Positions 42,780-53,668 are shown, numbered from the stretch's first letter. The stretch is DNA of 64,000 nt from Shinisaurus crocodilurus (GCA_021292165.1 CM037877.1:12701980-12765979), one strand, 5' to 3'. The notes: generated by a model from the letters alone, not told the origin. Program-made: numbers and translations.

Positions 42780-42930
42780 AGTCAACTTTAACTTTGGTTT
42801 ATAAATGTTAGCATTGAATTTCTTTAAACTGTTTTTCTTACATGTATTTTATATTGTATTTTATTGTATTTTTATTTATTGTTGTAAACCGCCCAGAAAG
42901 CTTTGGCTATTGGGCTGTATAGAAATAAAA

Positions 42931-42977
<47 letters not shown>
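42780..42977 (+). mobile_element. LINE 3' tail with (TTA)n
   Basis: TTGTTGTAAACCGCCCAGAAAGCTTTGGCTATTGGGC, then ATAGAAATAAAATA and about 14 TTA units. Confidence 0.75.
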
Positions 42978-43199
42978 GATGTAGTATTTAATGTTGACTG
43001 TCTGTTAGGATCGTAAAATTGCTTCCATTCTAATTTGTCCCCAACATGGAACTTGGAAGCACAACTCTGGTCATAACTCAATTCTTGCGAGGCAAACAAC
43101 ATTCCACCCACCCCGCCCAAGTTTGACATCTGTCGGGTAAAGGGTGTATCTCTGACTGAGCCAACTGCTTAGGCTATTTTGGTTTCACAGGACCTAAAG

Positions 43200-43325
43200 C
43201 AGCCTTCCCCCAAAATGGTGCCCTCCAGATGTGTTTCACTGCAACTCCCATCAGCCCCCAGCCACCTATGCTACGCTGGCTGGGGGCTTATGGGAGTTGT
43301 AGTCCAATACATCTGGGGAAGGCTG
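43200..43325. mobile_element. Fold-back hAT MITE, family H4
   Basis: CAGCCTTCCCCCAAAATGGTG to ATCTGGGGAAGGCTG; arms CTGCAACTCCCATCAGCCCC and the inverse. Flanks ACCTAAAG and GCTTAGAG. Confidence 0.85.
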
Positions 43326-43800
43326 GCTTAGAGAATATTTAACATGCTACACAGAGCCAAACGTAAGCCACTCAACATGCTGCCCATCCCAGCTTCCTGA
43401 CAACTGCCTCTGTGATAGACATGTTTCATGCACTCATTCACTTTTTTTTTTTTTTTAAAGCATCCAATTATCAGAAGTGGCAACTAAAACAAAAGGTGGA
43501 ATGTAAAGTGCTCCCATGAGGTCCTCAGCAGACAAGGCAATCTAGGGCCATAACCACATGGACGGGGTGTGGTTCATGCTACAGATGCCTGGCGCACACA
43601 GGCTTAGCCCAAGCCCATTCCCCAAATCTTATAGATTCATAGATAGAGTTGGAAGGGGCCCTTTCAGCTTTTGTTTTTACAAAAAGCAGTTCTCTCGCCA
43701 TTTTACTTTAGGAGATCAGGAAACTTTCACGTAGTGTCCTTCACAATTGGTTAACTGATCACAAAGGGCTTCCTGGTAACAGGACATCCTTGCCATAAAC

Positions 43801-43935
43801 CAGTGTTCTCCAACCTTGGGTCCCCAGATGTTTTTGGCCTACAACTCCCAGCATGCCCCAGCCAGCGTAGCTGGCTGGGGCATGCTGGGAGTTGTAGGCC
43901 AAAAACACCTGGGGACCCAAGGTTGGAGAACACTG
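43801..43935. mobile_element. Fold-back hAT MITE, family H1, full length
   Basis: A 135-bp near-perfect palindrome with perfect duplication CCATAAAC. It is among the best-preserved copies. Confidence 0.95.
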
Positions 43936-44560
43936 CCATAAACCAACCTTACTAACAGAATTATAGAGTTGAAGGGGGACTTCTAGGCCTTGTTGGGACT
44001 GGAGAGCTGCAGGGGAGCACACTCTGCCCTCTGCCACCAGCCAGGAAATTGCCCACCCACGCCTCAATGACCAAAAACAACACCACGGCAAGTGGAAGAC
44101 CAGCCTGGCCCCATCCATCGGCCAGCTGCAGGGAGCTTGCTCCCTGCTCCCTGCCAGAAAGAACACTGGGCTCCAACTACCAGCTACCCTTGGGCCACAG
44201 GACACTCTGACCACATCCATCAGTGCCAGTTTTGGGAGTGCGGGTTGTATTATCACAACCTGTTGCTTGCAAGCAGCCTGGGTTGAAAGGCAGGGTATAA
44301 ATCTTCAAAACAACAAATAACAGCCCAACCTTCTGCTCAAGGCAGGAAATCCAGAGCTATAGTATCCCAAAGAGATGAGTGGCCAGACCTCTGCTTGAAA
44401 AACCACCAGCAAGGGCCGGCCCATGCCCTCTTACTCCGGGGTAATTGTTTCCGTTGTTGCTCTTACCATTAAGAAGTTTCTCCTAGTAGTCAAACAAAAT
44501 CTATCCTCCTGTAATTTAAGCTTAACAGACCTTGACCTGCCCTGTGGGGCAGCAGGAGAA

Positions 44561-44908
44561 TGACTGGGTTCAGACAACACAATAACCCACATTCAAGGGA
44601 TGAGTAAGGGTTGAGTATGGGGTTGTGGTTGAACCGTGGGCTGTTGTTGAAATGTGGGCTATAGTGTTGTCTGAACCCAGCTGTGCTAACAAGCCATGGC
44701 TTGTTAACCATGAACAACCCATGAAGAGAACCCATGGTTCGTTGTTGAGTTGTGAACTGTGGGTTGTTCACCATGGTTTGTTATCTCGGCTGGGTTCAGA
44801 CAACACGATAACCCATGTTTCAACAACAACCTATAGCTCAATGACAACCCACACTCAATCCATACTCAATCCTAGAGTGTGGGTTATCGTATTGTCTGAA
44901 CCTAGTCA
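44561..44908. mobile_element. Palindromic MITE, family M
   Basis: TGACTGGGTTCAGACAACAC at the left and TTGTCTGAACCTAGTCA at the right, inside the CR1 3' UTR. Confidence 0.87.
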
Positions 44909-45082
44909 ATAAGTCTTTGCCCGGTTCTATGTGACAACCCATCAGGTATTTGAGGAGTGCTATTGTGTCTCTTCTCCAAGCAAAGCAAACACAGTTCCTC
45001 TACTCTTTCCTCATAGGACTCGTTTTCCAGACCCTGATCATCTTCGTTACCCTCCTCTGAACCTGTCCCGATCTGTCTACAT

Positions 45083-45396
45083 CAGGGGTGGGCAACATGT
45101 GGCCCCCGACCAAATTTTGAAAGCCCTCTGCATCTGATCAGTCTAGACCTCTGGCAAGAGAGATCCTTTCCCTGGCAGCCTTGCTGGGAGGGAAGGGAAA
45201 CAGGGAAGGGCACGGGGAATGAGATGGCAGAAAGAGAGAAAAGAGGGGTGGCAGAAAGAAAAAACCCACCCAGTTTTCACTCTAGCTCTGCCCACTGCTG
45301 ACTTGGGCCTAGTCCACTGCCAACGTGCAACCCCCAACAGGTTACCCGTGACGGAATGCAACTCTCAACAGGAAAAAAAAAAGTTGCCCACCCCTG
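45083..45396. mobile_element. hAT MITE, family H2
   Basis: Ends CAGGGGTGGGCAAC and GTTGCCCACCCCTG; perfect 8-bp duplication GTCTACAT. It is inserted in CR1 sequence. Confidence 0.94.
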
Positions 45397-45450
45397 GTCT
45401 ACATCCTTCTTAAAGCGTGGCGCCCAGAAATAATTATTCAGTAGGTGCTC

Positions 45451-45864
45451 CCCCATCTCTCTTCTCACACTGCTCTCTACTTCCTTCCCTCTGAACCCAA
45501 CCGCTGCCTGATTGCACTGAAGCCCCTTCAAATCAGGGCTGGTGAACCTCTTCCAGCCGGAGGACTGAACTCAATTCCAGAGAAGCTCTTGGGTCCCCCT
45601 GTTCCAGAGGTGGGGGGGGGCCTCGGCGGCGAAGGGACAAAAATACCACCCTGTTCTAGCGCCTCCTACTGCCAATAAGGAAGCCTTCAGAGGGGCATTT
45701 CAACCCTTTTGAAGAGGGAGGGGATGTGGACAGCCAGGAAACCACGGAATGATAGCTGGTAAAGAAAGAGCAAGAAAGAGGGCCACCGGAAGGGTGAGTG
45801 GCCATCCAGGGACTCCAGGTGGACCACATTCAAAAGCCATGCTTTAAATAATAACCTTAGCATT
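45451..45864. other. Intron 1, nothing recognised
   Basis: Weak family R-like phrases (GGCTGGTGAACCTC near 45537) but no borders. Confidence 0.4.
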
Positions 45865-46118
45865 TATTTATTATATTTTATTTATTTATTACTACATTTA
45901 TATCCCATCTGTTTTTCTTCTTGCAAGGAATCCAAGACGGCTTGCATGATCCTCCTCCTCCTCCCCATTTTATCCTCACAACAACCCTGTGAGGTAGGTG
46001 AGGCTGAGAGTCAGTGACTGGCCCAAAGTCACCCAATGAGATTCATGGCTGAGGGGGGACTAGAACCCGGATCTCCCGAGTCCCAGTCCAACACTCTCGC
46101 CACTATGCCACACTGTCT
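45865..46118 (-). mobile_element. tRNA-headed CORE-SINE
   Basis: Full-length minus-strand copy with a double (ATTT)n tail. Confidence 0.9.
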
Positions 46119-46244
46119 CTCATTAGCTCCTTTTAGCTATATAATCCTTATAGCAATCCTATAAGGGTAGCTCAGTATTATTATGCCATACTGCAGGTGG
46201 GGACGGACCTAGAGAGTTCCTGGCAGAGGCAAGATTCAAACGTG

Positions 46245-46435
46245 GAACTTCCCGATGCGTAACTAACGACACAATTATTTCCTTATTGACTACATTTCTA
46301 TGCCACCCAATAGCCAAAGCTCTCTGGGTGGTTCACAACCATTAAATGCAGCAGGACAACACATAACATAAAACTTTTAAAAGTTTAAAACTACAGTATA
46401 AAACCAAAGTAAAAAACCAGCAGTGGTCCTATTCA
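46245..46435 (-). mobile_element. LINE 3' tail
   Basis: TATGCCACCCAATAGCCAAAGC and CTCTCTGGGTGGTTCACAACC are the inverse of the LINE tail at 39.18 kb. Confidence 0.65.
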
Positions 46436-46468
46436 TGTCTACTCAGAAGTAAGCCTGACTGAGTTCAT

Positions 46469-46720
46469 AAGACCATAAGGAGAGCTATGCTGGATCAGAC
46501 CAAGGGTCCATCTAGTCCAGCATTCTGTTTACACAGTGGCCAACCAGTCGCCCATGGGAAACCCACAAGCAGAACATGAGTGCAACAGCAGCCCTCCCGC
46601 CCATGTTCCCCAGCAACTGGTGTACATAGGCGTACTGCCTCTGAAACTGGAGGTAGCATAGATCCAATCAGGACTAGTAGCCGTTGATAGCCTTCTCCTC
46701 CGTGAATTTGTTCAATAGGG
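46469..46720 (+). mobile_element. CR1-like repeat, family C
   Basis: CTATGCTGGATCAGACCAAGG, CCATCTAGTCCAGCATTCTG, GGAGGTAGCATAGATCC and GCCTTCTCCTCCGTGAATTTG in order. Confidence 0.72.
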
Positions 46721-47105
46721 CTTCATCCCAGGTAAGCGTGTACAGGACTGCAGCCTAAGTTTCGCTGGACTCGGTGGGACTTATGCCTGTGGAAACATGC
46801 TTAGGGGTCCACTGCACAACTTAGAAGGGAGGGTACACACCACCCTGAAAGTGGCATTCCAAAATGAGGTTGTCGCTACAGGGAAGGCCTGAGACTCACA
46901 TGCCTAAGGTCCCTTGGTCGTCGAGAGCATCTGGAAAAAGGTCATCTCCATGGATGACCTCACAGAGCAGGCAGATTCATATGTGAGCTCACTGGAGAAG
47001 TAGCAGGAGCAACAAAGTGTGTTTGGGTGTGGTGTGGTGCAGTGTGGGACACCTGTTTTGAGACTGCTTCAAGTAGGCAACATTCCTACTTGGAACAGTC
47101 TTAGC
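46721..47105. other. Intron 1, family P piece then unrecognised
   Basis: GTAAGCGTGTACAGGACTGCAGCC near 46733 is family P. Nothing is recognised after about 46800. Confidence 0.4.
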
Positions 47106-47278
47106 TTGCCTGTGGCTCACGCTGGCTCAGCTTGTCTGGGCGTGGAAAGCTAAGCAGGGTCAGGCCTGGTTATTACTTGGATGGGAGACCCCTCCTCTAG
47201 TTTCCTGCCTTGAGCAGGGGGTTGGACTCGATGGCCTTGTAGGCTCCTTCCAACTCTATAATCTATGAAATCTATGAT
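47106..47278 (+). mobile_element. 5S-headed SINE with CR1-like tail
   Basis: Complete copy. The internal stretch TGGTTATTACTTGGATGGGAG is nearly identical to the 5S rRNA internal promoter region. Confidence 0.92.
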
Positions 47279-47369
47279 AATTTATTGTGATTTGTTCTGT
47301 GCTGGCTTTTAATGTCTGTTTCTTCAAATCTGATGTAAACCACCTTGTAGATCAAAGGAGTACCACCTG

Positions 47370-47704
47370 AGGCCGGGGGTCAAATCCAGCCCTCTGGGGG
47401 TCCCCAGAAGGCCACGTCCACTTCCCCTGCCCCCCCCTTTCCCCCAACCATCGATAATATGGGGGGTTCCCAACCCCAGCTTTTGTGCAGTTCTCCCCCC
47501 ATTTTAAAAGGTCGAAATGCCTCTCCTAAGGCTCAGTTACAGGCAGTAAGAGCTTTAAGCTAAAATAGGCTAGTGGGGGTTTTTTTTGGGGGGGGGGTTC
47601 CCACCCCTTTTGCCTTTGGGCCTGCCCACCCCCGGAATGTGGCTTTCGAGAGCTTCTCCAAAACCGAATTCAGCCCTCAGACTAAAAGATGTTTGGCACC
47701 CCTG
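47370..47704. mobile_element. hAT-like element, family R
   Basis: GGGGGTCAAATCCAGCCCTC at the left, GATGTTTGGCACCCCTG at the right; body AGGTCGAAATGCCTCTCCTAAGGC. Confidence 0.65.
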
Positions 47705-48126
47705 TTGCGGACCATCTGATGGAAAGGCAGGATATAAGTATTTCAAAAGAAAATTTGGAAATGATGACAGAAACCCAGGTGTGCGGGTGGAAATTTGGGA
47801 GGGGAATCGAGCTACAGCTACAGTCAAGTCTGCCATAGCCCCACCTCCCTTTCGGCACCAAACTCCACCCCCGTCCCCCGTGGTGCTGTTTGTGCAATAT
47901 CGTTGAGGCTTCTGCCAAATTTGGACAGGGCTACATCAGCAGGCTTAGTCCTTTTCCCTTCCGGTGGGAACCACACCTGCATTTGCATGCATCACACAGC
48001 AATATGGAAGGCAGCTTTTTCCCAGACACGTCCATCCTGCAAGCGCCGTTTTGTCATCATGAGTCATAAAAGGGCAAAGGAATCAACAATACTGAATGTA
48101 GCTCCTAGCAGTGCATGCCTTTAACG

Positions 48127-48580
48127 CAGGGTTGTTGAACCTCAGACCCAGGGACCAAATCCTGCCACACCCCCTTCCCCATGTCACCAGATGGTTCTGC
48201 TCCCCCCCCAATCGTTTCTCAGCTTTTGCATGCTTTTCCCCCATTCTAGAAGGTTGAAATGCATCTCTTAAGGCAGGGGTCTCCAACCTTGGGTCCCCAG
48301 ATGTTGCTGGACTACAGTTCCCAGAATCCCTTGCCATCAGCCATGCTGGCTGGGTATGCTGGGAGCTGTAGGCCAGCAACGTCTGGGGACCCAAGGTTGG
48401 AGAGTCCTGTCTTAAGGCTTAGTTCCTGGAAGTAAAAGCTTTAAACCAAAATACGCTGGTATTTATTGTATTTTGGACCCACCACCTTGCCTTTGGCTTC
48501 CCCCCCCATTGGAATGTGCCCCCCCAGCTTCTCCGAAACTGAATCTGGCCTTGGGGCTGAAAGACGTTCCTCACCCCCCA
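48127..48580. mobile_element. hAT-like element, family R, with nested H3 MITE
   Basis: CAGGGTTGTTGAACCTC at the left; the body stops before CTTTAACC. Flanking 8-mers CTTTAACG and CTTTAACC match at 7 of 8, placing family R in the hAT group. Confidence 0.75.
48274..48409. mobile_element. Fold-back hAT MITE, family H3
   Basis: Ends CAGGGGTCTCCAACCTTGGG and the inverse; perfect 8-bp duplication TCTTAAGG. It is nested in family R. Confidence 0.94.
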
Positions 48581-48795
48581 CTTTAACCCCTAACTGCCCT
48601 TTTCTCCAAAAGGCATGAAATATTCCACCAGCAAAGAAATACAGCCCGATCCTCAAATGCCAGCAATGTGAGTTTTGAATGAGTAAGGACAGGTCATGAA
48701 TAGGCATGAAGTGTGGTTGACTCATAAAGGGAGTTTAGAATATATATTTTCTCGTAACAAGTTAACGTTCCGAAAGTTACGCTGAAGCCCTAGCT

Positions 48796-48902
48796 CAGTG
48801 ATCTCCAACCTTGGGTCCCCAGATGTTTTTTGGCCTACAACTCCCAGCATGCTGGGAGTTGTAGGCCAAAAACATCTGGGGACCCAAGGTTGGAGAACAC
48901 TG
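48796..48902. mobile_element. Fold-back hAT MITE, family H1
   Basis: A 107-bp palindrome with perfect duplication CCCTAGCT; the two 18-bp core motifs meet at the centre. Confidence 0.95.
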
Positions 48903-49494
48903 CCCTAGCTGTTCGAGTACTGAACTGGGAGTGGGCCTATCCTGCCATGCACAGGAAAGGCCAGCTGCCATCACATCCGCAGCATGTGTGCCTTCTCCAC
49001 ATTCAAAGCAGCATGAGAAAGGTGTGGACTTGCAGCTGTCACCTGCCTCCATTACATCGTCCAAATATCTAGCTATAGATCTGAAAATGTCTTATTAAAA
49101 GGTGGCCGGATGTTTCTCATCTTCCTGTGTACCCAGAAAAGAGGTCTCATACATACAAAATCTAGGGAGGGAAATGCGTCATAAAGCAATCTAATGCAAG
49201 TCTCATCCACCATCAGTTTGGTAGGCTAAGATTAATTCTAGGACACATACATTGAACTGATTCACACATGACACAAACTCCCAAATCTGTAAAAGCCAAG
49301 AAAAACGTGATGTACAAAACAAAAGAAACAAAAATCCAATGCAACATCAGAAACAAATTCATATAAAAGGATCTTTCTTTCCCAGACTATAGGGAGCGGG
49401 ACAAGAAAGAGAGCAAGAGGTGGACTTGGATCCAGAGATGAATTCAAGTCTCACCTCTCCTACAGACTTCCTGTGTGACTTCAGGAAAGTCACC
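48903..49494. other. Intron 1, nothing recognised
   Basis: No repeat family or exon is identified. Confidence 0.4.
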
Positions 49495-49800
49495 TACTGG
49501 CCAGATTCACACCATCACCGGGGAAAAGAAGTCACAGTGGCTTCTTTTCCCCACCTTGGCGCGTGCCAGGAGATTTGCCTAGTTACCCTTGTGCTAAGCA
49601 GCTTGCCGTGTTGTCCGAACCTGGCAAGGTACGCGGCAGGGAGTGGCTTCCAAACCCCTCCCCCGAACCCTACAACAAGCCATGGGTTCGGGGGGGGGGG
49701 GTTGGAAGCCACCCTGACCATCCATGGCTTGTTGTAAGGTTTGTTTGCCACGCGGTGGCTTGCTGTGCGGTTCGAACCTAGGCAATATGAACCTAGGCAA
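49495..49800. mobile_element. Palindromic MITE, family N
   Basis: GATTTGCCTAGTTACCCTTG at the left matches the 27.66 kb copy; CCCTACAACAAGCCATGGGT is the inverse of CCATGGCTTGTTGTAAGG. Confidence 0.65.
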
Positions 49801-50380
49801 GAGCAGCAAAAAAAGACATGCTCAAGCGGCACTTTGGAATGGCTGTCAAGAGGCTCCCCGCGCCACCACGGCCACTAGCCAAAAGGACTGGGGGCTGCGG
49901 TGGCACAGGGCAAGCTGCACTCTGCTCAGCCTCCTCTAGAGGAGGCCAAGCAGAGCTGAGCTCGCACCCCCCCACCCAACCCGGCAGCCCGAGCCCTGGG
50001 ATCAGCGGTGGCTGGCCGTGTCTCCACTGTCCCTGCCTGCCGTTTTGGGCCAACAGCACCAATGGGGAAGAGGCTCCCGCCACCGCCCGCCACCGCCAGC
50101 CCTTTTGGTTGGGCGCGGCAGCAAGTGAGTAGGCTGAAGCAATAGCCCGTCCCCTGCGGCTGCTGACAAGCAGTGGCAGGGGGGGAACCTTGCTGCTCCC
50201 GCAGGGTCCCCTGGCATACCCACGGGGGGGGGGGAGCAAGGGGGAGGAGGGGGAGGAGAAGGCACCCGATCGTCTGTCGGGCACTCTGGGGGTAGGGTGG
50301 CTTATACCTGCACTGCATAGCTTTCTATGCACTGTGGCTTATCATGTCATTCAAACCCTCCCACTCTCTCGCTACCTCAG
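49801..50380. other. GC-rich intronic block, no gene
   Basis: Long overlapping frames on both strands reflect GC content; no domain was recognised. It may be the interior of a larger family N element, since TTATCATGTCATTCAAACCC at 50339 resembles an end. Confidence 0.4.
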
Positions 50381-50406
50381 TGTGTGTGTGTGTGTGTGTG
50401 TGTGTA
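50381..50406. repeat. (GT)n microsatellite
   Basis: Perfect GT run ending at a family A MITE. Confidence 0.92.
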
Positions 50407-50664
50407 TACAGTCATGCCTTGGATTGAGAGCATAATTCGTTCCGGAAACGTGCTTGTAATCCAAAACACTCTTATATCAAAACGAAATCCCCCCCCCAAA
50501 AAAAATTGTACAGAGATTTTTAATTTAAGCCGTACCACAGTACTTGTATTGCAAGACGTCGCTTGTATATCAATTCAAAAAAAAATTAAATAAATATTTA
50601 AAAATTTGCGTGTCTTGCGAAACGCTCTCAAACCAAGTTACTTGCAATCCAAGGTATTACTGCA
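50407..50664. mobile_element. Tc1/mariner-type MITE, family A
   Basis: CATGCCTTGGATTGAGAGCA at the left, CTTGCAATCCAAGGTATTAC at the right. Confidence 0.82.
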
Positions 50665-51004
50665 TATATATTTCTGGGTCGCCTTTCAGCCCAGAAATGG
50701 CCCCCAAGGTGACTTACAATTTCATTTCCCACTTGTAAAAGGCGAATATAATTTATATAAGTTTAGACCGTACTTAATCAACCCCTTCCCTTACCATTTT
50801 CTAAAGCGTTTCCCCCCCCCCCTTTTCTCCAGGCCAAACTACATGCTACATGGAGTTCTAACTAACTTTCCCCCCCCCCAAAGTCTTGCCTTTTTAAAAA
50901 GTTTTAATGAAAACAAGCTGCTGGAGGCTGCAATTAGGAAGAGAGGAAGGAATGTTGGTGAGGGGTGTTTAACCCTCTCGCTGCCAGCCAGCCTTCCTCT
51001 AAAC

Positions 51005-51141
51005 CAGCCTTCCCCAACCTGGCGCCCTCCAGATGTTTTGAACTTTGAACTCCGGTCAGCCCTAGCCAGCATGGCCAATGGCCAGGAGTGCTGGGAGTTC
51101 TGATCTAAAACATCTAGATGACGCCAGCTTGGGGAAGGTTG
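51005..51141. mobile_element. Fold-back hAT MITE, family H4
   Basis: CAGCCTTCCCCAACCTGGCG to AGCTTGGGGAAGGTTG; left flank CTCTAAAC carries TA at positions 4-5, right flank decayed. Confidence 0.82.
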
Positions 51142-51809
51142 CTTTTCGCGTTATGCTCCTAGCAGCCACCCCCAACCAACCAACCCCCCAAACACACAGG
51201 GGGCCAGGGGAGAAACTGCCCCACTGTATATTTTCCTCAGGGGGGGGCAAAGCAGGGTTTGTGGGTGGACGGGTGAGAGCAAGGATGGCTGGCAAGGCAT
51301 CCCCCTCCCCCCACTAACCCTTCCTCCCCTCCTAATTGCAGCGTCCAGTACTTGGGAGTGAGGAAGAAGTTACATGAAACTTAGCACAACTTGTTGCTTG
51401 GCCTTTAAACTCACAGAGATTTTGCAACAACAACATCAATTATTTAATAATGATTTAAAAAAAAAAAAAAAGTATGCCCCCACACAGCTCGCAAGCTGAA
51501 AGCGCTATACAGAAACCGTAACAAGCAGTGATAGAAAGAACAGTACTACCAGTAGCCAGGAAATGTGCTGTATTGGCAGAAATAAGAACCTGGGTGTGTG
51601 GAGTGTCACCTGGGGAAAGTCGAGCAGGGGAGGGGGGGGATGCTGAAAGCACGTGGAGATGAAATCCAGGGGAGGGGGCTGCTCCAGTCCGGGGCATGTT
51701 CACTGCAGGCAATACACATGGCGGAACACCCTGCCTTGGGCTCCAACCCTCAGGAGCAAACAGGGAACCAGCACATGAGCATACACATCATCCCCTTCAA
51801 GCAGAAAAT
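51142..51809. other. Intron 1, nothing recognised
   Basis: A poly-A tract lies at about 51457-51471. No repeat family or exon is identified. Confidence 0.4.
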
Positions 51810-52574
51810 GTGGGTTCAGACAACGCAATGGGCCGGTTCACACGACACGGGAACTGCGGGGGAGCGCTGCTCCCCCGCGGTTCCCGTGTCGTGTGCATGC
51901 CGACCAGGGGTGCCCCCGTGGGACAGCCGCAGGCGGGACCCACGCAAAGTGACCATGGTCGGTAGAGGGGTAAGCCCCTACCGCGCGTGGTCACTGTGCC
52001 GTCCGAACAGCGGACGGCCGTCCCGTGGGGGTCCCCACAGAGACGGCAGCCCAGAGCGGCCGGAGCCACCGCCGCCGCTCCAGCCTGCAGGGGCAAACGG
52101 CCCCTCTGGGCTTCCCGGGGCCCCGCCCCCTAGCACCGGGAGGCCCGCACTGCGGTGCGGGGACTACAGGGTCTGCCCACGCGCACGGAGCGCCGGTCGT
52201 GTGCGGCGCCCCGCTGGACCCCGCAGACGGCCCCGTGGCTCCTCCCCCGCCGGCAGCCTGGGTCGTGTGAACTGGCCCAATAACCCACACTCAAGGGCTG
52301 AGTGTGGGTTGTTGTTGTTGAACCATGGGTTGTTCTTGAAACAGGGCTGCTGTCTGAGCCCAGCTGTGCTCACAAACCATGGTTTGTTACCCACAAACAA
52401 CCCATGAAGAGAACCCATGGTTTGTTGCTGGGTTGTGAACTGCGGGCTGTTCGTGGCGAACAAACCGTGGTTTGTTCCGCGTGGCTGGGTTCAGACGACG
52501 TGGCCACCCACGTTTTTCAACAACAACCCACGCTCAGCCCTCGAGTGCGGGCGATCGTGTCGCCCGTACCCAGT
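51810..52574. mobile_element. Palindromic MITE, family M, carrying a nested element
   Basis: GTGGGTTCAGACAACGCAAT at the left; TAACCCACACTCAAGGGCTG resumes at 52281, and GTCGCCCGTACCCAGT ends it. Confidence 0.8.
51830..52278. mobile_element. GC-rich 449-bp MITE nested in family M
   Basis: Ends GGGCCGGTTCACACGAC and GTCGTGTGAACTGGCCC (16 of 17 paired) are flanked by AAT on both sides, restoring CAATAACCC when removed. It is very CpG-rich and contains a perfect hairpin, ACACGGGAACTGCGGGGGAG with CTCCCCCGCGGTTCCCGTGT. The open frames inside have no recognisable domain. Confidence 0.85.
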
Positions 52575-52833
52575 GTGCCAGGCTGCCTGGCTCACGAGAC
52601 CTGCGGAGGGCAGCTTCAAGTGCGGCTTGCCACCCAAAAGTGGGGGAGCCTCACCTGGAAGAATTAGGGGTGCTATACTGGGACTCGTGGAGCAGGGGAG
52701 CAGGGTGCGTATCCTGGCACGGGATGCAGAGTGCCCGCTGTTTTGAGGTGCAGGAGTAATCATGGTGCTTGCGACAGGACGGCAGCAAGAAATCCTCCGT
52801 CCCCCACCAGTGAAAGGGACTAAGTGATCATAC

Positions 52834-52980
52834 CAGCCTTTCCCCCAACCTGGTGGCCCCCCCCCATATGTTTTGGACTTCAACTCCCATCAGCCTCAGC
52901 TAGAATAGGCAATGGTCAGGAATGCTGGGAGTCATAGTCCAAAATATCGAGAGGGCACCAGGTGGGGGCAGGTTGGAGCT
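52834..52980. mobile_element. Degraded H4-type fold-back MITE
   Basis: CAGCCTTTCCCCCAACCTGGTG; core CAACTCCCATCAGCCTC and the inverse GGAATGCTGGGAGTCATAGTCC. Confidence 0.7.
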
Positions 52981-52987
52981 GCTATAC

Positions 52988-53123
52988 CAGTGTTCTCCAA
53001 GCTTGGGTCCCCAGATGTTTTTGGCCTACAACTCCCAGCATGCCCCAGCCAGCATAGCTGGCTGGGCCATGCTGGGAGTTGTAGGCCAAAAAACATCTGG
53101 GGACCCAAGCTTGGAGAACACTG
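52988..53123. mobile_element. Fold-back hAT MITE, family H1
   Basis: A 136-bp palindrome with CCAAGCTTGGG ends (as at 26208). The flanks do not match, suggesting insertion next to H4 or later change. Confidence 0.9.
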
Positions 53124-53233
53124 CCTTAAACGATAACTACCAGACCCTAGAGCAGCACAGTCTCACGGCTTCTGATACGGCCTATAGGCGGAAAAGCAGC
53201 ACCCTCCGATGACCTTGCCCTCTCCTTCTAAAG

Positions 53234-53345
53234 CAGCCTTCTCCAACCTGGTGCCCTCCAGATGTGTTGGACTCTCCAACTCCCATCGGGAATGATGGGA
53301 GTTGCGGTCCAACACATCTGGAGGGCACCAGGTTGGAGAAGGCTG
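53234..53345. mobile_element. Fold-back hAT MITE, family H4
   Basis: CAGCCTTCTCCAACCTGGTG and its exact inverse; core CCAACTCCCATC. Left flank TTCTAAAG, right CCCTGAGA. Confidence 0.9.
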
Positions 53346-53348
53346 CCC

Positions 53349-53660
53349 TGAGAACATCAGAAGAGCAGTGCTGGATCAGACCCAAGGGTTCATCCAGTCC
53401 AGCATTCTGTTCCCACAGTGGCCAGCCAGCTGCCTGTGGGAAACTCACAAGCAGGACATGAGTGCAACGGCACACACACACACACCCACACACACCCATG
53501 TTCCCCAGCAAATGGAGCACATAGGCATACTGCCTCCGATGCTGGAGGTAAGCATATAGCCATTGATAGCCTTCTCCTCCATGAATTTGTCCAATCCCCT
53601 TCGAAAGCCCTCCGTACTGGCGGCCATCGCTACATCTTGTGGAAGTGAATTCCGTAGTTC
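53349..53660 (+). mobile_element. CR1-like repeat, family C
   Basis: CTGGATCAGACCCAAGGGTTC through GAAGTGAATTCCGTAGTTC, with a (CA)n expansion at about 53471-53500. The H1 MITE at 53669 cuts its right side. Confidence 0.75.
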
Positions 53661-53668
53661 AACTATGC

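Larger units (their letters stand above)
43954..45450 (-). mobile_element. CR1 3' UTR, multiply interrupted
   Basis: Minus-oriented CR1 3' sequence. CAGAATTATAGAGTTGAAGG starts it. CTCAAGGCAGGAAATCC, GGCCAGACCTCTGCTTGAAA and AAGAAGTTTCTCCTAGTAGT follow at 44335-44515. CCCATCAGGTATTTGAGG and CATAGGACTCGTTTTCCAGAC lie at 44938-45040. CATCCTTCTTAAAGCGTGGCG closes it at 45403-45425. Breaks: about 43995-44330 (unknown), a family M MITE and an H2 MITE. Confidence 0.75.

Noticed and set aside
47106..47190. Possible 5S rRNA gene
   Set aside because: Only an internal part of 5S is present, fused to a CR1-like tail, and it recurs many times; it is a SINE.
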